A DNA stretch of 64,000 nt from Ferrimonas balearica (lineage in GTDB: Bacteria; Pseudomonadota; Gammaproteobacteria; Enterobacterales; Shewanellaceae): positions 248,001 to 312,000 of the forward strand of contig NZ_JAHVHV010000004.1 in assembly GCF_019802085.1 (NCBI RefSeq). The letters run 5' to 3'. Position numbers and translations under genes: made by a program. Each line of letters starts with the position of its first letter. Positions within the stretch are counted from its first letter, which is position 1. The notes beneath the pieces are model-generated. The model made no database searches, was not told the DNA's origin, and was given only the letters and a program-made list of their open reading frames with translations. Below, piece after piece: positions 1 through 8,386 of this stretch.

Positions 1-306
1 GAAGTAAAAAATGTCACTTTGCTCGGCGACCAGGGTCAGGGCCATTTCCCCGACGCGGTCACCACAAGAGGCCAGAAGCACCTGCGGGAGCTGATGGAGA
101 TGGTCCAACAGGGCCACCGGGCCGTACTGCTGTTTATGGTGGCCCATACCGGGATTGAGCGAGTCAGCCCGGCGCAGCACATCGATCCGGAGTACGCCCG
201 GTTGTGCCGTGAGGCGGTGGCGGCCGGGGTGGAGATCCTGGCCCTGGGCTGTGACATCGACGAGACGGGGATCCGCCCCAGCCGGCCCCTAAACGTCAAC
301 CTTTAG
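1..306 (+). CDS. sfsA: SfsA, sugar fermentation stimulation protein (C-terminal part)
   Basis: The reading frame is open from base 1 and ends at a TAG, so only about the last 101 residues are present and the start lies outside the window. The segments [16 protein letters not shown] and [15 protein letters not shown] match the C-terminal half of SfsA, a DNA-binding/nuclease-like protein of uncertain role first noted for its effect on maltose metabolism in E. coli. It lies directly upstream of dksA, as in enterobacteria and Shewanella. Identity is secure from the family signature and context; the function is poorly defined even in E. coli. Confidence 0.9.
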   Translation, partial: EVKNVTLLGDQGQGHFPDAVTTRGQKHLRELMEMVQQGHRAVLLFMVAHTGIERVSPAQHIDPEYARLCREAVAAGVEILALGCDIDETGIRPSRPLNVNL

Positions 307-394
307 AAAACAACTGCTAAACTTGGCCGCCAACATAAAGAGTGATATATCGCACTGTCGACCGGTCCTAGTTAGCAATATGGCTCGCAGGGAA

Positions 395-423
395 TTGCGC
401 AAACGGGATCCATCTGATATAGA
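395..423 (+). promoter_or_regulatory. sigma70-type promoter upstream of dksA
   Basis: TTGCGC (395-400) and TATAGA (418-423) are separated by exactly 17 bases, about 55 bases before the dksA start. It is placed and oriented to drive dksA. Prediction from motif and spacing only. Confidence 0.55.
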
Positions 424-478
424 TAGCGCCCCATTCTGAGGATCGCCTCTCGTTTGACAGAGTAACAGGAGACGCCTA

Positions 479-925
479 ATGCCGCAGGGCAAAGCGAAAA
501 AGATAGGTGTATTGGCCTACGCCAACGTGGAACCTTACCGGGAAGAGCCTGGTGAGGAGTACATGAACGAGAAGCAGCTGGCTCACTTCAAGACCATCCT
601 CGAAGCCTGGCGCAACCAGCTGCGTGAAGAAGTGGACCGCACCGTGCACCACATGCAGGACGAAGCCGCCAACTTCCCGGATCCTGTGGACCGCGCCGCC
701 CAGGAAGAGGAGTTCAGCCTCGAGCTGCGCACCCGCGACCGTGAGCGTAAGCTGATCAAGAAGATCGAGAAGACGCTGATCAAGGTCCAGGAAGACGACT
801 TCGGCTTCTGCGACTCCTGCGGTGTCGAAATCGGCATCCGCCGCCTGGAAGCGCGTCCCACCGCGGACCTCTGCATCGACTGCAAGACGCTGGCCGAGAT
901 CAAGGAAAAACAGCTGGTTGGTTAA
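479..925 (+). CDS. dksA: RNA polymerase-binding transcription factor DksA
   Basis: 148 residues, against about 151 in E. coli. The protein enters the RNA polymerase secondary channel and, with ppGpp, mediates the stringent response. The N-terminal coiled coil (around residues 30-108) carries the conserved [19 protein letters not shown] stretch, including the coiled-coil-tip Asp and Ala of DPVDRAA. The C-terminal zinc finger has the pattern CDSC-x17-CIDC. An AGGAG ribosome site sits about 8 bases before the ATG. A promoter lies upstream and a strong terminator directly downstream, ahead of gluQ, so dksA is probably the main product of this transcript. Confidence 0.98.
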   Translation: MPQGKAKKIGVLAYANVEPYREEPGEEYMNEKQLAHFKTILEAWRNQLREEVDRTVHHMQDEAANFPDPVDRAAQEEEFSLELRTRDRERKLIKKIEKTLIKVQEDDFGFCDSCGVEIGIRRLEARPTADLCIDCKTLAEIKEKQLVG

Positions 926-936
926 ACCAGACTGAC

Positions 937-962
937 AACGGGAGGCACAGCCTCCCGTTTTT
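937..962 (+). terminator. Intrinsic terminator between dksA and gluQ
   Basis: A perfect 10-bp stem (937-946 with 950-959) with a 3-base loop runs into a T tract (958-962). It ends only 6 bases before the gluQ ATG, so gluQ expression depends on read-through of this hairpin or on an unseen promoter. Confidence 0.85.
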
Positions 963-968
963 GTTGGT

Positions 969-1847
969 ATGAGCTCTTCCTACATCGGGCGCTTTGCGCC
1001 CTCCCCCTCCGGCCCGCTCCACTTTGGCTCCCTGATCGCCGCCGTCGGCAGCTACCTGCGCGCCCGCGCCCAGGACGGCCAGTGGCTGGTGCGGATGGAG
1101 GACATCGATCCGCCCCGGGAGATGCCCGGCGCCGCGGACCGCATCCTGCGCACCCTGACGGCCCACGGCCTGCACTGGGACGGCGAGGTGCTCTTCCAGA
1201 GCCAGCGCGCCGAGCGCTACGACGCCATCCTGGATCGCCTGGCTAAGCAGGGCCAAAGCTACCCCTGCAACTGTACCCGCAAGCGCATCAAGTCCGTCGG
1301 TGGCCTCTACGATGGCCACTGCCGCCAGACACCGCCCTCTGAGGGCCCGGTGGCCCTGCGTCTGCACAACCGATTGGCGGTCCAGCATTTCGACGACGCT
1401 TTGCTCGGCCCCATCGACACCGACGCCCCCTTCGCCGGCGAGGATTTCATCCTCAAGCGCCGGGACGGCCTCTACGCCTACCAGCTGGCGGTGGTGGTGG
1501 ACGATCACGACCAGGGGATCACCGAGGTGGTACGGGGCAACGACCTGCTGGAGGCCACGGTGCGCCAGTTGACCCTGTTCGGTCAGCTCGGCTGGGCGCC
1601 GCCAACCTACCTGCACCTGCCCCTGGCGGTGTGGGCGGACGGCAACAAGCTCTCCAAACAGAACCACGCCCCGGCCCTGGACGACGCCACCCCCAGCGCC
1701 AACCTGCTGCGGGCGCTGCGCTTTCTGGGCCAGACCTCCGACCCCGATTGGGCCGACCTGCCCCCCCAGGCGCTGCTCGAACAGGCGGTGTCTGGATTCC
1801 GACTCGAGGCGATTTCCCGGCAACGGAGTCTGCCAGCGCCGCTTTAA
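969..1847 (+). CDS. gluQ: Glutamyl-Q tRNA(Asp) synthetase GluQ (GluQ-RS)
   Basis: 292 residues, a GluRS-like catalytic core without the anticodon-binding domain. This family activates glutamate and attaches it to queuosine 34 of tRNA(Asp). The N terminus [18 protein letters not shown] carries the HIGH-type motif as HFGS. KLSKQ (around residue 227) is the KMSKS equivalent. CNC (around 100-102), with the Tyr and Cys of LYDGHC (around 113-118), forms the usual zinc-binding knuckle. There is no good ribosome site before the ATG because the dksA terminator ends 6 bases upstream. The neighbour order dksA-gluQ-pcnB-folK is the conserved gammaproteobacterial one. Confidence 0.96.
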   Translation: MSSSYIGRFAPSPSGPLHFGSLIAAVGSYLRARAQDGQWLVRMEDIDPPREMPGAADRILRTLTAHGLHWDGEVLFQSQRAERYDAILDRLAKQGQSYPCNCTRKRIKSVGGLYDGHCRQTPPSEGPVALRLHNRLAVQHFDDALLGPIDTDAPFAGEDFILKRRDGLYAYQLAVVVDDHDQGITEVVRGNDLLEATVRQLTLFGQLGWAPPTYLHLPLAVWADGNKLSKQNHAPALDDATPSANLLRALRFLGQTSDPDWADLPPQALLEQAVSGFRLEAISRQRSLPAPL

Positions 1848-1851
1848 CGGC

Positions 1852-1880
1852 TTATCATTTAATCAACCTTGGTATATCAT
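1852..1880 (+). promoter_or_regulatory. Probable pcnB promoter
   Basis: TTATCA (1852-1857), a 17-base spacer and TATCAT (1875-1880) fit a sigma70 promoter. Transcription would begin near 1886-1888. The ATG at 1879 overlaps the -10 box and so would not be in the mRNA, which bears on the choice of pcnB start. Confidence 0.5.
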
Positions 1881-1947
1881 GGCGCGCCATAATCCGACCG
1901 CTCCGCCCGGAGCCGGTGCGCCCACAGCGAACACGACGAGGTGTCCC

Positions 1948-3318
1948 ATTCTTAAGCGCCTGACGACAATGGCCAAACGCCTGATCGGCGGCCGTTCCAG
2001 CGCGGCTGAGCTCAAGCCCACGCTTGAGGTCATCCCTCGCAAAGCCCACCGCATCTCCCGCAACGACATCAGCGACAATGCCCTCAAGGTGCTGTACCGG
2101 CTGAATAAGGCGGGCTACGAGGCCTACCTGGTGGGCGGCGGTGTGCGCGACCTGCTGCTGCACCACCAGCCCAAAGATTTCGACGTGGCCACCAACGCCA
2201 CCCCGGAGCAGATCCGCAAGCTGTTCCGCAACTGCCGCCTGGTGGGGCGCCGGTTCCGCCTGGCCCACATCCTGTTTGGCCGTGACATCATCGAGGTGGC
2301 AACCCTGCGGGGCCACCACGTGGAGACCAGCGACAAGCACAGCCGCCAGGACGACAGCGGTCGACTGCTGCGGGACAACGTCTACGGCTCCATCGACGAG
2401 GACGCCGAGCGTCGCGACTTCACCGTCAACGGCCTCTACTACGACATCTCCGACTACAGCGTGCGGGACTACTTCGGTGGCATGGCGGATCTCAAGGCCC
2501 GTCGCCTGCGCCTGATTGGCGATCCCGAGACCCGCTACCGGGAAGATCCGGTGCGGATGCTGCGGGCGGTGCGCTTCGCCACCAAGCTGGAGTTCTCCAT
2601 CGACAAGGCCACCGGTCAGCCGATCCACAAGCTGGGCGAGCTGCTGTCGGACATCCCGCCGGCCCGGCTGTTCGAGGAGTCCCTCAAGCTGTTCCTGGCG
2701 GGCAAGGCGCTGGACAACTTCCGCCTGATGCGCGAGTACGGCCTCTTCGCCCCCATGTACCCGATGCAGGCCAAGCTGCTGGAGCGGGACGACAGCGGCA
2801 AGGCCCTGGCACTCATCGAAGCGATGATGAAGAACACCGATCAACGGGTGGCGGCGGACAAGCCGGTGACCCCCGCCTTCATCTACGCCGCCATGCTGTG
2901 GTACGTGGTGGAGGAGCTGGCCGCCAAGAAGCGGGACAAGGGGATGGCGGAATACGACGCCCTCACCGCCGCTGCCGGCGACGCCATCAGCAAACAGAGC
3001 AAGACCGTCTCCCTGCCGCGGCGCTTCACCACCCCGGCGATGGAGATCTGGCAGCTGCAGGGCCGCCTGGAGAAGCGCTCCGGCAGCCGGGCATTCCGCC
3101 TCTACGAACACCCCCGCTTCCGCGCCGCCTACGACTTCCTGCTGCTGCGGGCCGAGGCCGAGGGCGGCGAGCTGGTGGAGCTGGCCCGCTGGTGGACCCA
3201 GTTCCAGGACACCGACGACCAGGGCCGCCGCCAGATGGTGCGCGCCCTGGGCAGTGACGGCAACCGCCGTCGCCGTCGCCCCCGCCGTCGCAAGCCCCAG
3301 GCCAAGGCCGCCCAGTGA
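1948..3318 (+). CDS. pcnB: Poly(A) polymerase I, with likely AUU start
   Basis: Adds poly(A) tails to RNA 3' ends and promotes RNA decay. The core motifs of class II nucleotidyltransferases are present: LVGGGVRDLLL, then DFDVATNATPEQIRKLFRNC with the catalytic carboxylates, and RREDP-type YREDPVRMLRAVRFA. The basic tail ([12 protein letters not shown]) is typical. Start choice: ATG 1879 overlaps the predicted -10 box, while ATT at 1948 is preceded by GAGGTG (1938-1943), a perfect anti-Shine-Dalgarno match. From memory of the literature, E. coli pcnB also initiates at AUU. This start gives 456 residues and places VIPR at residue 28, close to E. coli. The in-frame ATG at 1969 is the main alternative. 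The end overlaps folK by 4 bases (GTGA). Confidence 0.93.
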   Translation: MLKRLTTMAKRLIGGRSSAAELKPTLEVIPRKAHRISRNDISDNALKVLYRLNKAGYEAYLVGGGVRDLLLHHQPKDFDVATNATPEQIRKLFRNCRLVGRRFRLAHILFGRDIIEVATLRGHHVETSDKHSRQDDSGRLLRDNVYGSIDEDAERRDFTVNGLYYDISDYSVRDYFGGMADLKARRLRLIGDPETRYREDPVRMLRAVRFATKLEFSIDKATGQPIHKLGELLSDIPPARLFEESLKLFLAGKALDNFRLMREYGLFAPMYPMQAKLLERDDSGKALALIEAMMKNTDQRVAADKPVTPAFIYAAMLWYVVEELAAKKRDKGMAEYDALTAAAGDAISKQSKTVSLPRRFTTPAMEIWQLQGRLEKRSGSRAFRLYEHPRFRAAYDFLLLRAEAEGGELVELARWWTQFQDTDDQGRRQMVRALGSDGNRRRRRPRRRKPQAKAAQ

Positions 3319-3791
3319 GCCGCGCCTTCGTTGCCCTGGGCAGCAACCTGCACGACCCCCAGAACCAACTGCGCCAGGCGTTCGACGCCCTGGCGCAGCT
3401 GCCGGACACCACCCTGGTGGCCCACTCCAGCCTCTATCGCAGCCCGCCCATGGCGGGGATGGACCAGCCGGAGTACCTCAACGCGGTGGCCGCCCTGGAC
3501 ACCGCCCTGGCGCCCCTGGCCCTGCTCGACGCCCTGCAGGGCATTGAGAACGCCCAGGGCCGCGAGCGCGAGCTGCGCTGGGGGGCCCGCACCCTGGATC
3601 TCGATCTGCTGATCTACGGCGACCAAGCCTTTGAAAGCGAACGGCTCACCCTGCCCCACTACGGGCTGGCTGAGCGGGCCTTCGTGCTGATCCCCCTGTT
3701 CGAGCTGGCCCCGGATCTGGTGCTGCCGGACGGCCGTCAGCTCACCACCCTGCTGGCCCAGTGCCCGCCCCAGCCGCTGTTTCGGCTGTAA
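3315..3791 (+). CDS. folK: 2-amino-4-hydroxy-6-hydroxymethyldihydropteridine pyrophosphokinase (HPPK)
   Basis: 158 residues, normal for the family. Transfers pyrophosphate from ATP to hydroxymethyldihydropterin in folate synthesis. The signature RWGARTLDLDLLIYG (around residues 89-103) contains the two Asp that hold the catalytic magnesium. The N terminus FVALGSNL is typical. It begins with GTG overlapping the pcnB stop (GTGA), so it is translationally coupled to pcnB. panB follows after 116 bases with its own promoter. Confidence 0.96.
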   Translation: MSRAFVALGSNLHDPQNQLRQAFDALAQLPDTTLVAHSSLYRSPPMAGMDQPEYLNAVAALDTALAPLALLDALQGIENAQGRERELRWGARTLDLDLLIYGDQAFESERLTLPHYGLAERAFVLIPLFELAPDLVLPDGRQLTTLLAQCPPQPLFRL

Positions 3792-3846
3792 CGCCCCGTC
3801 GTAACCCCCGCGACACAATTTTGCCCTGCGTTTGCAACCTTGAACG

Positions 3847-3875
3847 TTGAATCCCCCTGCCAGTTGTCATATAAC
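3847..3875 (+). promoter_or_regulatory. sigma70-type promoter for panBCD
   Basis: TTGAAT (3847-3852) and TATAAC (3870-3875) are separated by 17 bases, 32 bases before the panB ATG. Good match and spacing; predicted from sequence only. Confidence 0.6.
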
Positions 3876-3907
3876 GGCATCTCTTTGGGCAGTAGAGCTT
3901 CAACACT

Positions 3908-4702
3908 ATGGATAAGATCACCACGTCCACCCTGGCCAAGTACAAGCGCGAGGGCCATAAGTTCGCCGCGCTGACCGCCTACGACGCCAGCTTCGCCGCC
4001 GCCTTTGCCGAGCAGGGCGTGCCGGTGCTGCTCATCGGCGACAGCCTGGGCATGGTGCTTAAGGGGGACGAGGACACCCTCAAGGTGAGCGTGGAGGAGA
4101 TCGCCTACCACACCCGCGCCGTCCACACCGGTGCCCCCAGCGCCCTGGTGATCGCCGACATGCCCTTTATGAGCTACGCCACCCCGGAGCAGGCCTACGC
4201 CAACGCCGCCACCCTGATGCGCGCCGGCGCCCAGATGGTCAAGCTGGAGGGGGGCGACTGGCTGCTGGAGACGGTGCGCGGTCTGACCCAGCGCAGCGTG
4301 CCGGTGTGCGCCCACCTGGGCCTCACCCCCCAGTCGGTGCACGTATTTGGCGGCTTCAAGGTGCAGGGGCGCTCCGAGGAGGCCGGCCAGGCGATACTCG
4401 ACCAGGCCCTGCGTCTGCAGGAAGCCGGTGCGGCGCTGCTGGTGCTGGAGTGCGTGCCCACCGAGCTGGCCCGCACCATCAGCCAGGCGCTGACCATCCC
4501 GGTGATCGGCATCGGGGCCGGCCCCCACACCGACGGCCAGATCCTGGTGATGCACGATCTGCTGGGGATCACCTCCGGCTACATCCCCAAGTTCGCCAAG
4601 AACTACCTCACCGCCACCGGCAACATCCAGGCAGCGGTGGCGGCCTACGTCGAAGAGGTGGCCCACGGCCGCTTCCCCGGTCCGGAACACAGCTTTAACT
4701 GA
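3908..4702 (+). CDS. panB: 3-methyl-2-oxobutanoate hydroxymethyltransferase (ketopantoate hydroxymethyltransferase)
   Basis: 264 residues, the standard length. Uses 5,10-methylene-THF to convert 2-oxoisovalerate into ketopantoate, the first committed step to pantothenate. The start [20 protein letters not shown], the metal-binding [13 protein letters not shown] region and the conserved VKLEGG and [14 protein letters not shown] segments are present. It is first of panB-panC-panD, 23 bases ahead of panC, with a promoter at 3847-3875. Confidence 0.98.
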   Translation: MDKITTSTLAKYKREGHKFAALTAYDASFAAAFAEQGVPVLLIGDSLGMVLKGDEDTLKVSVEEIAYHTRAVHTGAPSALVIADMPFMSYATPEQAYANAATLMRAGAQMVKLEGGDWLLETVRGLTQRSVPVCAHLGLTPQSVHVFGGFKVQGRSEEAGQAILDQALRLQEAGAALLVLECVPTELARTISQALTIPVIGIGAGPHTDGQILVMHDLLGITSGYIPKFAKNYLTATGNIQAAVAAYVEEVAHGRFPGPEHSFN

Positions 4703-4725
4703 GCCCGGTTGGCCTAGGAGTCGTT

Positions 4726-5583
4726 ATGCAAACCCTGTCCGATCCCCATCGCCTGCATCAGCTGGTGAACCAGTGGCGCCTGGCCGGCGAACGGGTGGCC
4801 TTCGTGCCCACCATGGGCAACCTGCACGATGGTCACATCGAGCTGGTGCACCAGGCCCGGGCCCGGGCGGACCGGGTGGTGGCCAGCATCTTCGTCAACC
4901 CGATGCAGTTCGGCGCCGGCGAAGACCTGGACGCCTACCCCCGCACCCTGGACGCCGACAAGACCCGGTTGTTCGACGCCGGCTGCGATCTGCTGTTCAC
5001 CCCCGAGGTGAGCCTGCTCTACCCCGCCGGCCTGGGTCAACAAACCTACGTCGAGGTGCCCGGGCTGTCGGATCTGCACTGCGGGGCCAGCCGTCCCGGC
5101 CACTTTCGCGGCGTCACCACCATCGTCTGCAAGCTGTTCAACCTGGTGCAGCCGGACATCGCCTGCTTCGGCCAGAAGGATTACCAGCAGTTGGCGGTGA
5201 TCCGCGCCATGGTGCGCGACCTCAACATGCCGGTGGAGGTGATTGGCATCCCCACGGTGCGCGAGGCCGACGGCCTGGCGATGAGCTCCCGCAACGGTTA
5301 CCTCACCAAAAGTGAGCGCTCGCTCGCCCCCGAGCTCAAGCGCACCCTGGACATCACCGCCCAGGCGATCCCGGAGCTGGGGCTCGAGCAGCGGGCCGAG
5401 CTGGAGCAGCAGGCCGAGCAGCGCCTGGCCGACCGGGGCTTCGAACCGGACTTTTTCCGTATCTGTCAGGCCCATACCCTGGCCCCGGCCCAACCCGGTG
5501 ACACCGAGCTGGTGATCCTGGCGGCGGCCCAGCTGGGCAGGGCCCGACTCATCGACAATCTGCAGGTGGATCTGCCGCACTGA
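4726..5583 (+). CDS. panC: Pantothenate synthetase (pantoate-beta-alanine ligase)
   Basis: 285 residues, typical length. ATP-dependent ligation of pantoate and beta-alanine. [16 protein letters not shown] (around residues 26-41) carries the HIGH-type motif and PTMG substrate loop; FVNPMQFG, the FGQKDYQQL region and MSSRNGYL are conserved nucleotide and substrate contacts. An AGGAG ribosome site precedes the ATG. Both substrates come from its operon partners: ketopantoate from PanB and beta-alanine from PanD. Confidence 0.98.
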   Translation: MQTLSDPHRLHQLVNQWRLAGERVAFVPTMGNLHDGHIELVHQARARADRVVASIFVNPMQFGAGEDLDAYPRTLDADKTRLFDAGCDLLFTPEVSLLYPAGLGQQTYVEVPGLSDLHCGASRPGHFRGVTTIVCKLFNLVQPDIACFGQKDYQQLAVIRAMVRDLNMPVEVIGIPTVREADGLAMSSRNGYLTKSERSLAPELKRTLDITAQAIPELGLEQRAELEQQAEQRLADRGFEPDFFRICQAHTLAPAQPGDTELVILAAAQLGRARLIDNLQVDLPH

Positions 5584-5645
5584 TTTGGTCATAATCCGGC
5601 GTTTCACAAATGCGACACAACTCACACAACAGGAAGTCACCGCCT

Positions 5646-6026
5646 ATGCAACGCATCATGCTGAAGGGGAAACTGCACCAGGCCCGGGTTACCCACGCCG
5701 AGCTGGAATACGAAGGTTCCTGCGCCATCGATCAGGATCTGCTGGATGCCGCCGGGATCCTGGAGTACGAGAAGATCGAGATCTACAACATCGACAACGG
5801 TGAGCGCTTCAGCACCTACGCCATCAGCGGCGAGCGGGGCTCCAAGATCATCTCCGTCAACGGCGCCGCCGCCCACAAGGCCAGCCCCAAGGACCGGGTG
5901 ATCATCTGCGCCTACATGGTGATGGACGAAGAGGCCGCCAAGGACCACAAGCCCCAGCTGGTCTACCTGAACGAGACCAACGACATCAAGGGCACCGCCA
6001 ACGTCATCCCCACCCAGGCGGCCTGA
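5646..6026 (+). CDS. panD: Aspartate 1-decarboxylase (pyruvoyl enzyme precursor)
   Basis: 126 residues from the ATG at 5646, which follows an AGGAAG ribosome site and aligns with known PanD starts; an upstream in-frame ATG at 5610 has no such support. Makes beta-alanine from aspartate. The precursor cleaves itself at Gly-Ser in YEGSCAID to create the pyruvoyl group on the new N-terminal Ser. The substrate-binding [14 protein letters not shown] and the conserved SVNGAAAH segment are present. Last gene of panBCD, followed by a strong terminator. Confidence 0.97.
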   Translation: MQRIMLKGKLHQARVTHAELEYEGSCAIDQDLLDAAGILEYEKIEIYNIDNGERFSTYAISGERGSKIISVNGAAAHKASPKDRVIICAYMVMDEEAAKDHKPQLVYLNETNDIKGTANVIPTQAA

Positions 6027-6041
6027 CCTCCGCTTGCTAAG

Positions 6042-6069
6042 AAAAAGGCCCCGTAATGGGGCCTTTTTT
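6042..6069. terminator. Bidirectional terminator after panD
   Basis: An 11-bp stem (6042-6052 with 6058-6068) with loop GTAAT has A tracts on the left and T tracts on the right, so it can end the panBCD transcript and the convergent gene at 6109-6681. Confidence 0.85.
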
Positions 6070-6108
6070 GTGCGCCGAACTGAACATCGGCCACCGGGTA
6101 AACTGAGC

Positions 6109-6681
6109 TTAGAACGCGATGGCGATATCCCAGAACAGGGTGGGCTTGCCAATCTTGTACTCCCGGCTGCCGTTCTCCTCCAGGTAGTCCACCTGGGGGA
6201 AGATGGCGAAACCGACGGAAAAGCGGCCGTAGCTGAACTCCAGCTTGGGGGCCACCACCGGCAACCACTTGCGATCGGTGCCCTGGAAGACCTCGTCCTG
6301 GTACTCCGCCACGGTGCGGTTGGCCACCCCCAGCACGATGCCGCCGGCGATGTAGTCGTTGAAGGGGTAGTTCCAGCTCCAGGTGAGGGTGCCCATGTCG
6401 TTGTCGAAGCTGTCTCTGAGGTAGCTCACGCCCACCTGGCAGTACCAGCTGGCGCTGCCGTGGCACTGGTTGATGCGGTAGTAGTAACCGATCCCTTTGT
6501 GGTTTTCGTTGTAGGCGGGAGAGTCCTCGAAAGGCTCGTCCTCCAGGTGATAGGACCAGCCCCCCAGGCGGATCTGGTGGCGCCACTGCTCGGCGTGAAC
6601 GGGAGCGCTCAACACTCCCGCCAGCAGGATGATCAACAGGCCGGCTTTTCCCCCCAAGACACACCCCCAAACCTCAGACAA
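6109..6681 (-). CDS. Exported outer-membrane beta-barrel protein, PagP-like
   Basis: About 190 residues. A hydrophobic signal segment (GLLIILLAGVLSAPVHA) is followed by alternating aromatic/hydrophobic strands, and the chain ends in an aromatic (IAIAF), as outer-membrane barrels do. The order of features recalls PagP, the lipid A palmitoyltransferase: a His in the first part (GGWSYHLED), then an Asp-Ser pair in a strand (SYLRDSFDND) where PagP has catalytic His33, Asp76 and Ser77, then a proline-containing stretch (KWLPVVAPKLEFSYG) and a final FW strand. This is motif-level inference; another small barrel family is possible. No ATG start exists; TTG at 6681 or an internal TTG would have to be used, so the start is uncertain. 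Confidence 0.6.
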   Translation of the reverse strand: MSEVWGCVLGGKAGLLIILLAGVLSAPVHAEQWRHQIRLGGWSYHLEDEPFEDSPAYNENHKGIGYYYRINQCHGSASWYCQVGVSYLRDSFDNDMGTLTWSWNYPFNDYIAGGIVLGVANRTVAEYQDEVFQGTDRKWLPVVAPKLEFSYGRFSVGFAIFPQVDYLEENGSREYKIGKPTLFWDIAIAF

Positions 6682-6740
6682 GCCACCAAAATGCGTGGCC
6701 GGAATGGATGAGTGTAGTCAACCGAAAGGGGGGACGCTGG

Positions 6741-6833
6741 CTAGCTTACCGCGTACCACAGGGCTCCGTGGCTGGCCATCACCAGCCCCATCCCGAGCAG
6801 GATGATGGCCCATTTGTGCTGTCCCCTAGTCAT
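6741..6833 (-). CDS. Small single-span membrane protein, 30 residues
   Basis: An ATG-started frame of 30 codons ends in TAG. The product begins MTRGQHKWAIILLGMGLVM and continues ASHGALWYAVS: a short basic N terminus, then one hydrophobic helix of about 20 residues. A GGGAGAG ribosome site lies about 4 bases before the ATG. It sits alone between the TrmB-like gene and the barrel gene, in otherwise non-coding DNA. The combination of ribosome site, ATG and a clean transmembrane segment supports a real gene, but I recognise no family. Confidence 0.5.
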   Translation of the reverse strand: MTRGQHKWAIILLGMGLVMASHGALWYAVS

Positions 6834-6950
6834 GACTCTCTCCCGATGGATACGGCGTTCCAGTCATTGCTTAGGCCAGAATCGTGCCAAGAAAAAAGGG
6901 CTTAGGGATCATGGCCTTGCCAATGCCAGCTTAGCCGAAACCGGGAAAAA

Positions 6951-7616
6951 TCACGACTTTTTAGTGAGATCGCACACCAGACGATGCAGCGGCTGGCCCG
7001 ATTCGCCGTATTTGCGCTCAAAAGGGGTCAGGGGCGCGGCGTCCGGCAAAGGCGCGAACTCCCCCTTATGCCCGGCCAGGGCCAGGGCCGCCTGGAACTC
7101 CTCCAGGTAGAGCCGCCAGTTGGAGCGCAGCTCCAGTTGCCCCCCCAGCGCCAGCAGGGAGGGGAACAGGGGGCCACCGTGCCAGCGCCGCTGCAGGTGG
7201 GACGACTTGGGCCAGGGGTTGGGGTAGAGCAGGTAGTGGTGGGTCGGCGCCCAGCCGTCTGCCACCATCAGCCGCCACAGGTCGTTGAGGTTGCCCCGCA
7301 CCACCCGGTAGTTGTCCGACTCCGCCTTGTAGTGGTCGTGCTTCTCCACCCGGGCCGCCGACTTGTCCAGCCCCAGCACGATCGCCTCCGGATGGCGGCG
7401 GGCCAGGTTGGCGGTGCTCTCCCCCACCCCGCAGCAGGAGTCCAGCACCAGGGGGCGGCCGTCCGCCTCCTTCCAGGCCTTGAGCGCATCAAACAGCGCC
7501 AGGCTGTGGTCGGCGTAGGGGGCCCGGAAGGGGTGCGCCAGGTGGCGCCGGACGGTGCTCTCCAGGTTGTCGTGCAGCCCGGTCTGGTTGGACTCGATGA
7601 TGCGTGAGTTGCCCAT
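6951..7616 (-). CDS. TrmB-like SAM-dependent methyltransferase
   Basis: 221 residues. The Rossmann SAM-binding motif is VLDSCCGVGESTANLA (around residues 56-71), and LGLDKSAARVEK gives the ribose-binding acidic residue. YPNPWPKSSHLQRRWHG is the hallmark of tRNA (guanine-46 N7) methyltransferases (PDPWPKxRHxKRR in TrmB), here with Asn in place of the usual Asp and a divergent C-terminal half. It may be a TrmB paralogue with another substrate. The ATG overlaps the stop of the ABC permease gene by one base, so it is the last gene of a three-gene leftward operon. Confidence 0.75.
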   Translation of the reverse strand: MGNSRIIESNQTGLHDNLESTVRRHLAHPFRAPYADHSLALFDALKAWKEADGRPLVLDSCCGVGESTANLARRHPEAIVLGLDKSAARVEKHDHYKAESDNYRVVRGNLNDLWRLMVADGWAPTHHYLLYPNPWPKSSHLQRRWHGGPLFPSLLALGGQLELRSNWRLYLEEFQAALALAGHKGEFAPLPDAAPLTPFERKYGESGQPLHRLVCDLTKKS

Positions 7617-8386
7617 CAGCTGCGCAGCCCGATGCCCTTGTCCACCAGGCGGTAGGCCACGGCGAACAGCACGGCGATAAAGGCCGCCAGCACCCCCAGG
7701 GACATCCCCAGGGAGACGTCACTGACCCCCAGGAAGCCGTAGCGGAAGGCGTTGATGGTGTAGACCACCGGGTTGAGCTGGGACACCCCCTGCCAGAAAT
7801 CCGGCAACAGGCTGATGGAGTAGAACACCCCGCCCAGGTAGGTCAGCGGCGTCAGCACGAAGGTGGGGATGATGCTGATGTCGTCGAAGGTTTTGGCGAA
7901 CACCGCGTTGATGAGCCCCCCCAGGGCGAACACCACGGAGGTCATCAGCAGGGTGATGATCAGCACCGGCAGGTTGTGGATCTGCAGGTCGACAAAGCCC
8001 AGGGCCACCACGGTGACGATGGCGCCGACGCAGAGGCCGCGGGACACGCCGCCGGCCACGTAGCCGAGGATGATCAGCACATTGGGCACCGGGGCCACCA
8101 GCAGCTCCTCGATGTTGCGCTGGAACTTGGCGCTGAAGAAGGAGCTAGCGACGTTGGCGTAGGAGTTGGTGATCACCGACATCATGATGAGGCCGGGCAT
8201 GATGAACTCCATGTAGCTGAAGCCTCCCATCTGGCCGATGCGGCTGCCGATGAGGTTGCCGAAGATCAGGAAGTAGAGGGTCATGGTGATCGCCGGCGGC
8301 ACCAGGGTCTGCACCCAGATCCGGGTAAAGCGGTTGATCTCCTTGCGCACCAGGGAGGTGAAGGCGATCCAGTAGGGGTGACTCAT
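7616..8386 (-). CDS. yadH: ABC-2 type transporter permease (YadH family)
   Basis: 256 residues from the ATG at 8386. Starts MSHPYWIAFTSLVRKEINRF, typical of YadH, with six predicted membrane spans and the ABC-2 signature region near SQLNPVVYTINAFRYGFLG. It is the membrane partner of the ATPase encoded just upstream (4-base ATGA overlap) and probably forms an exporter of unknown substrate. The stop overlaps the start of the methyltransferase gene. Confidence 0.9.
   Translation of the reverse strand: MSHPYWIAFTSLVRKEINRFTRIWVQTLVPPAITMTLYFLIFGNLIGSRIGQMGGFSYMEFIMPGLIMMSVITNSYANVASSFFSAKFQRNIEELLVAPVPNVLIILGYVAGGVSRGLCVGAIVTVVALGFVDLQIHNLPVLIITLLMTSVVFALGGLINAVFAKTFDDISIIPTFVLTPLTYLGGVFYSISLLPDFWQGVSQLNPVVYTINAFRYGFLGVSDVSLGMSLGVLAAFIAVLFAVAYRLVDKGIGLRS

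Noticed and set aside
1879-1947. ATG at 1879 as the pcnB start
   Set aside because: It overlaps a predicted -10 box and adds a Pro/Ala-rich stretch without match in PcnB; ATT 1948 has a perfect ribosome site.
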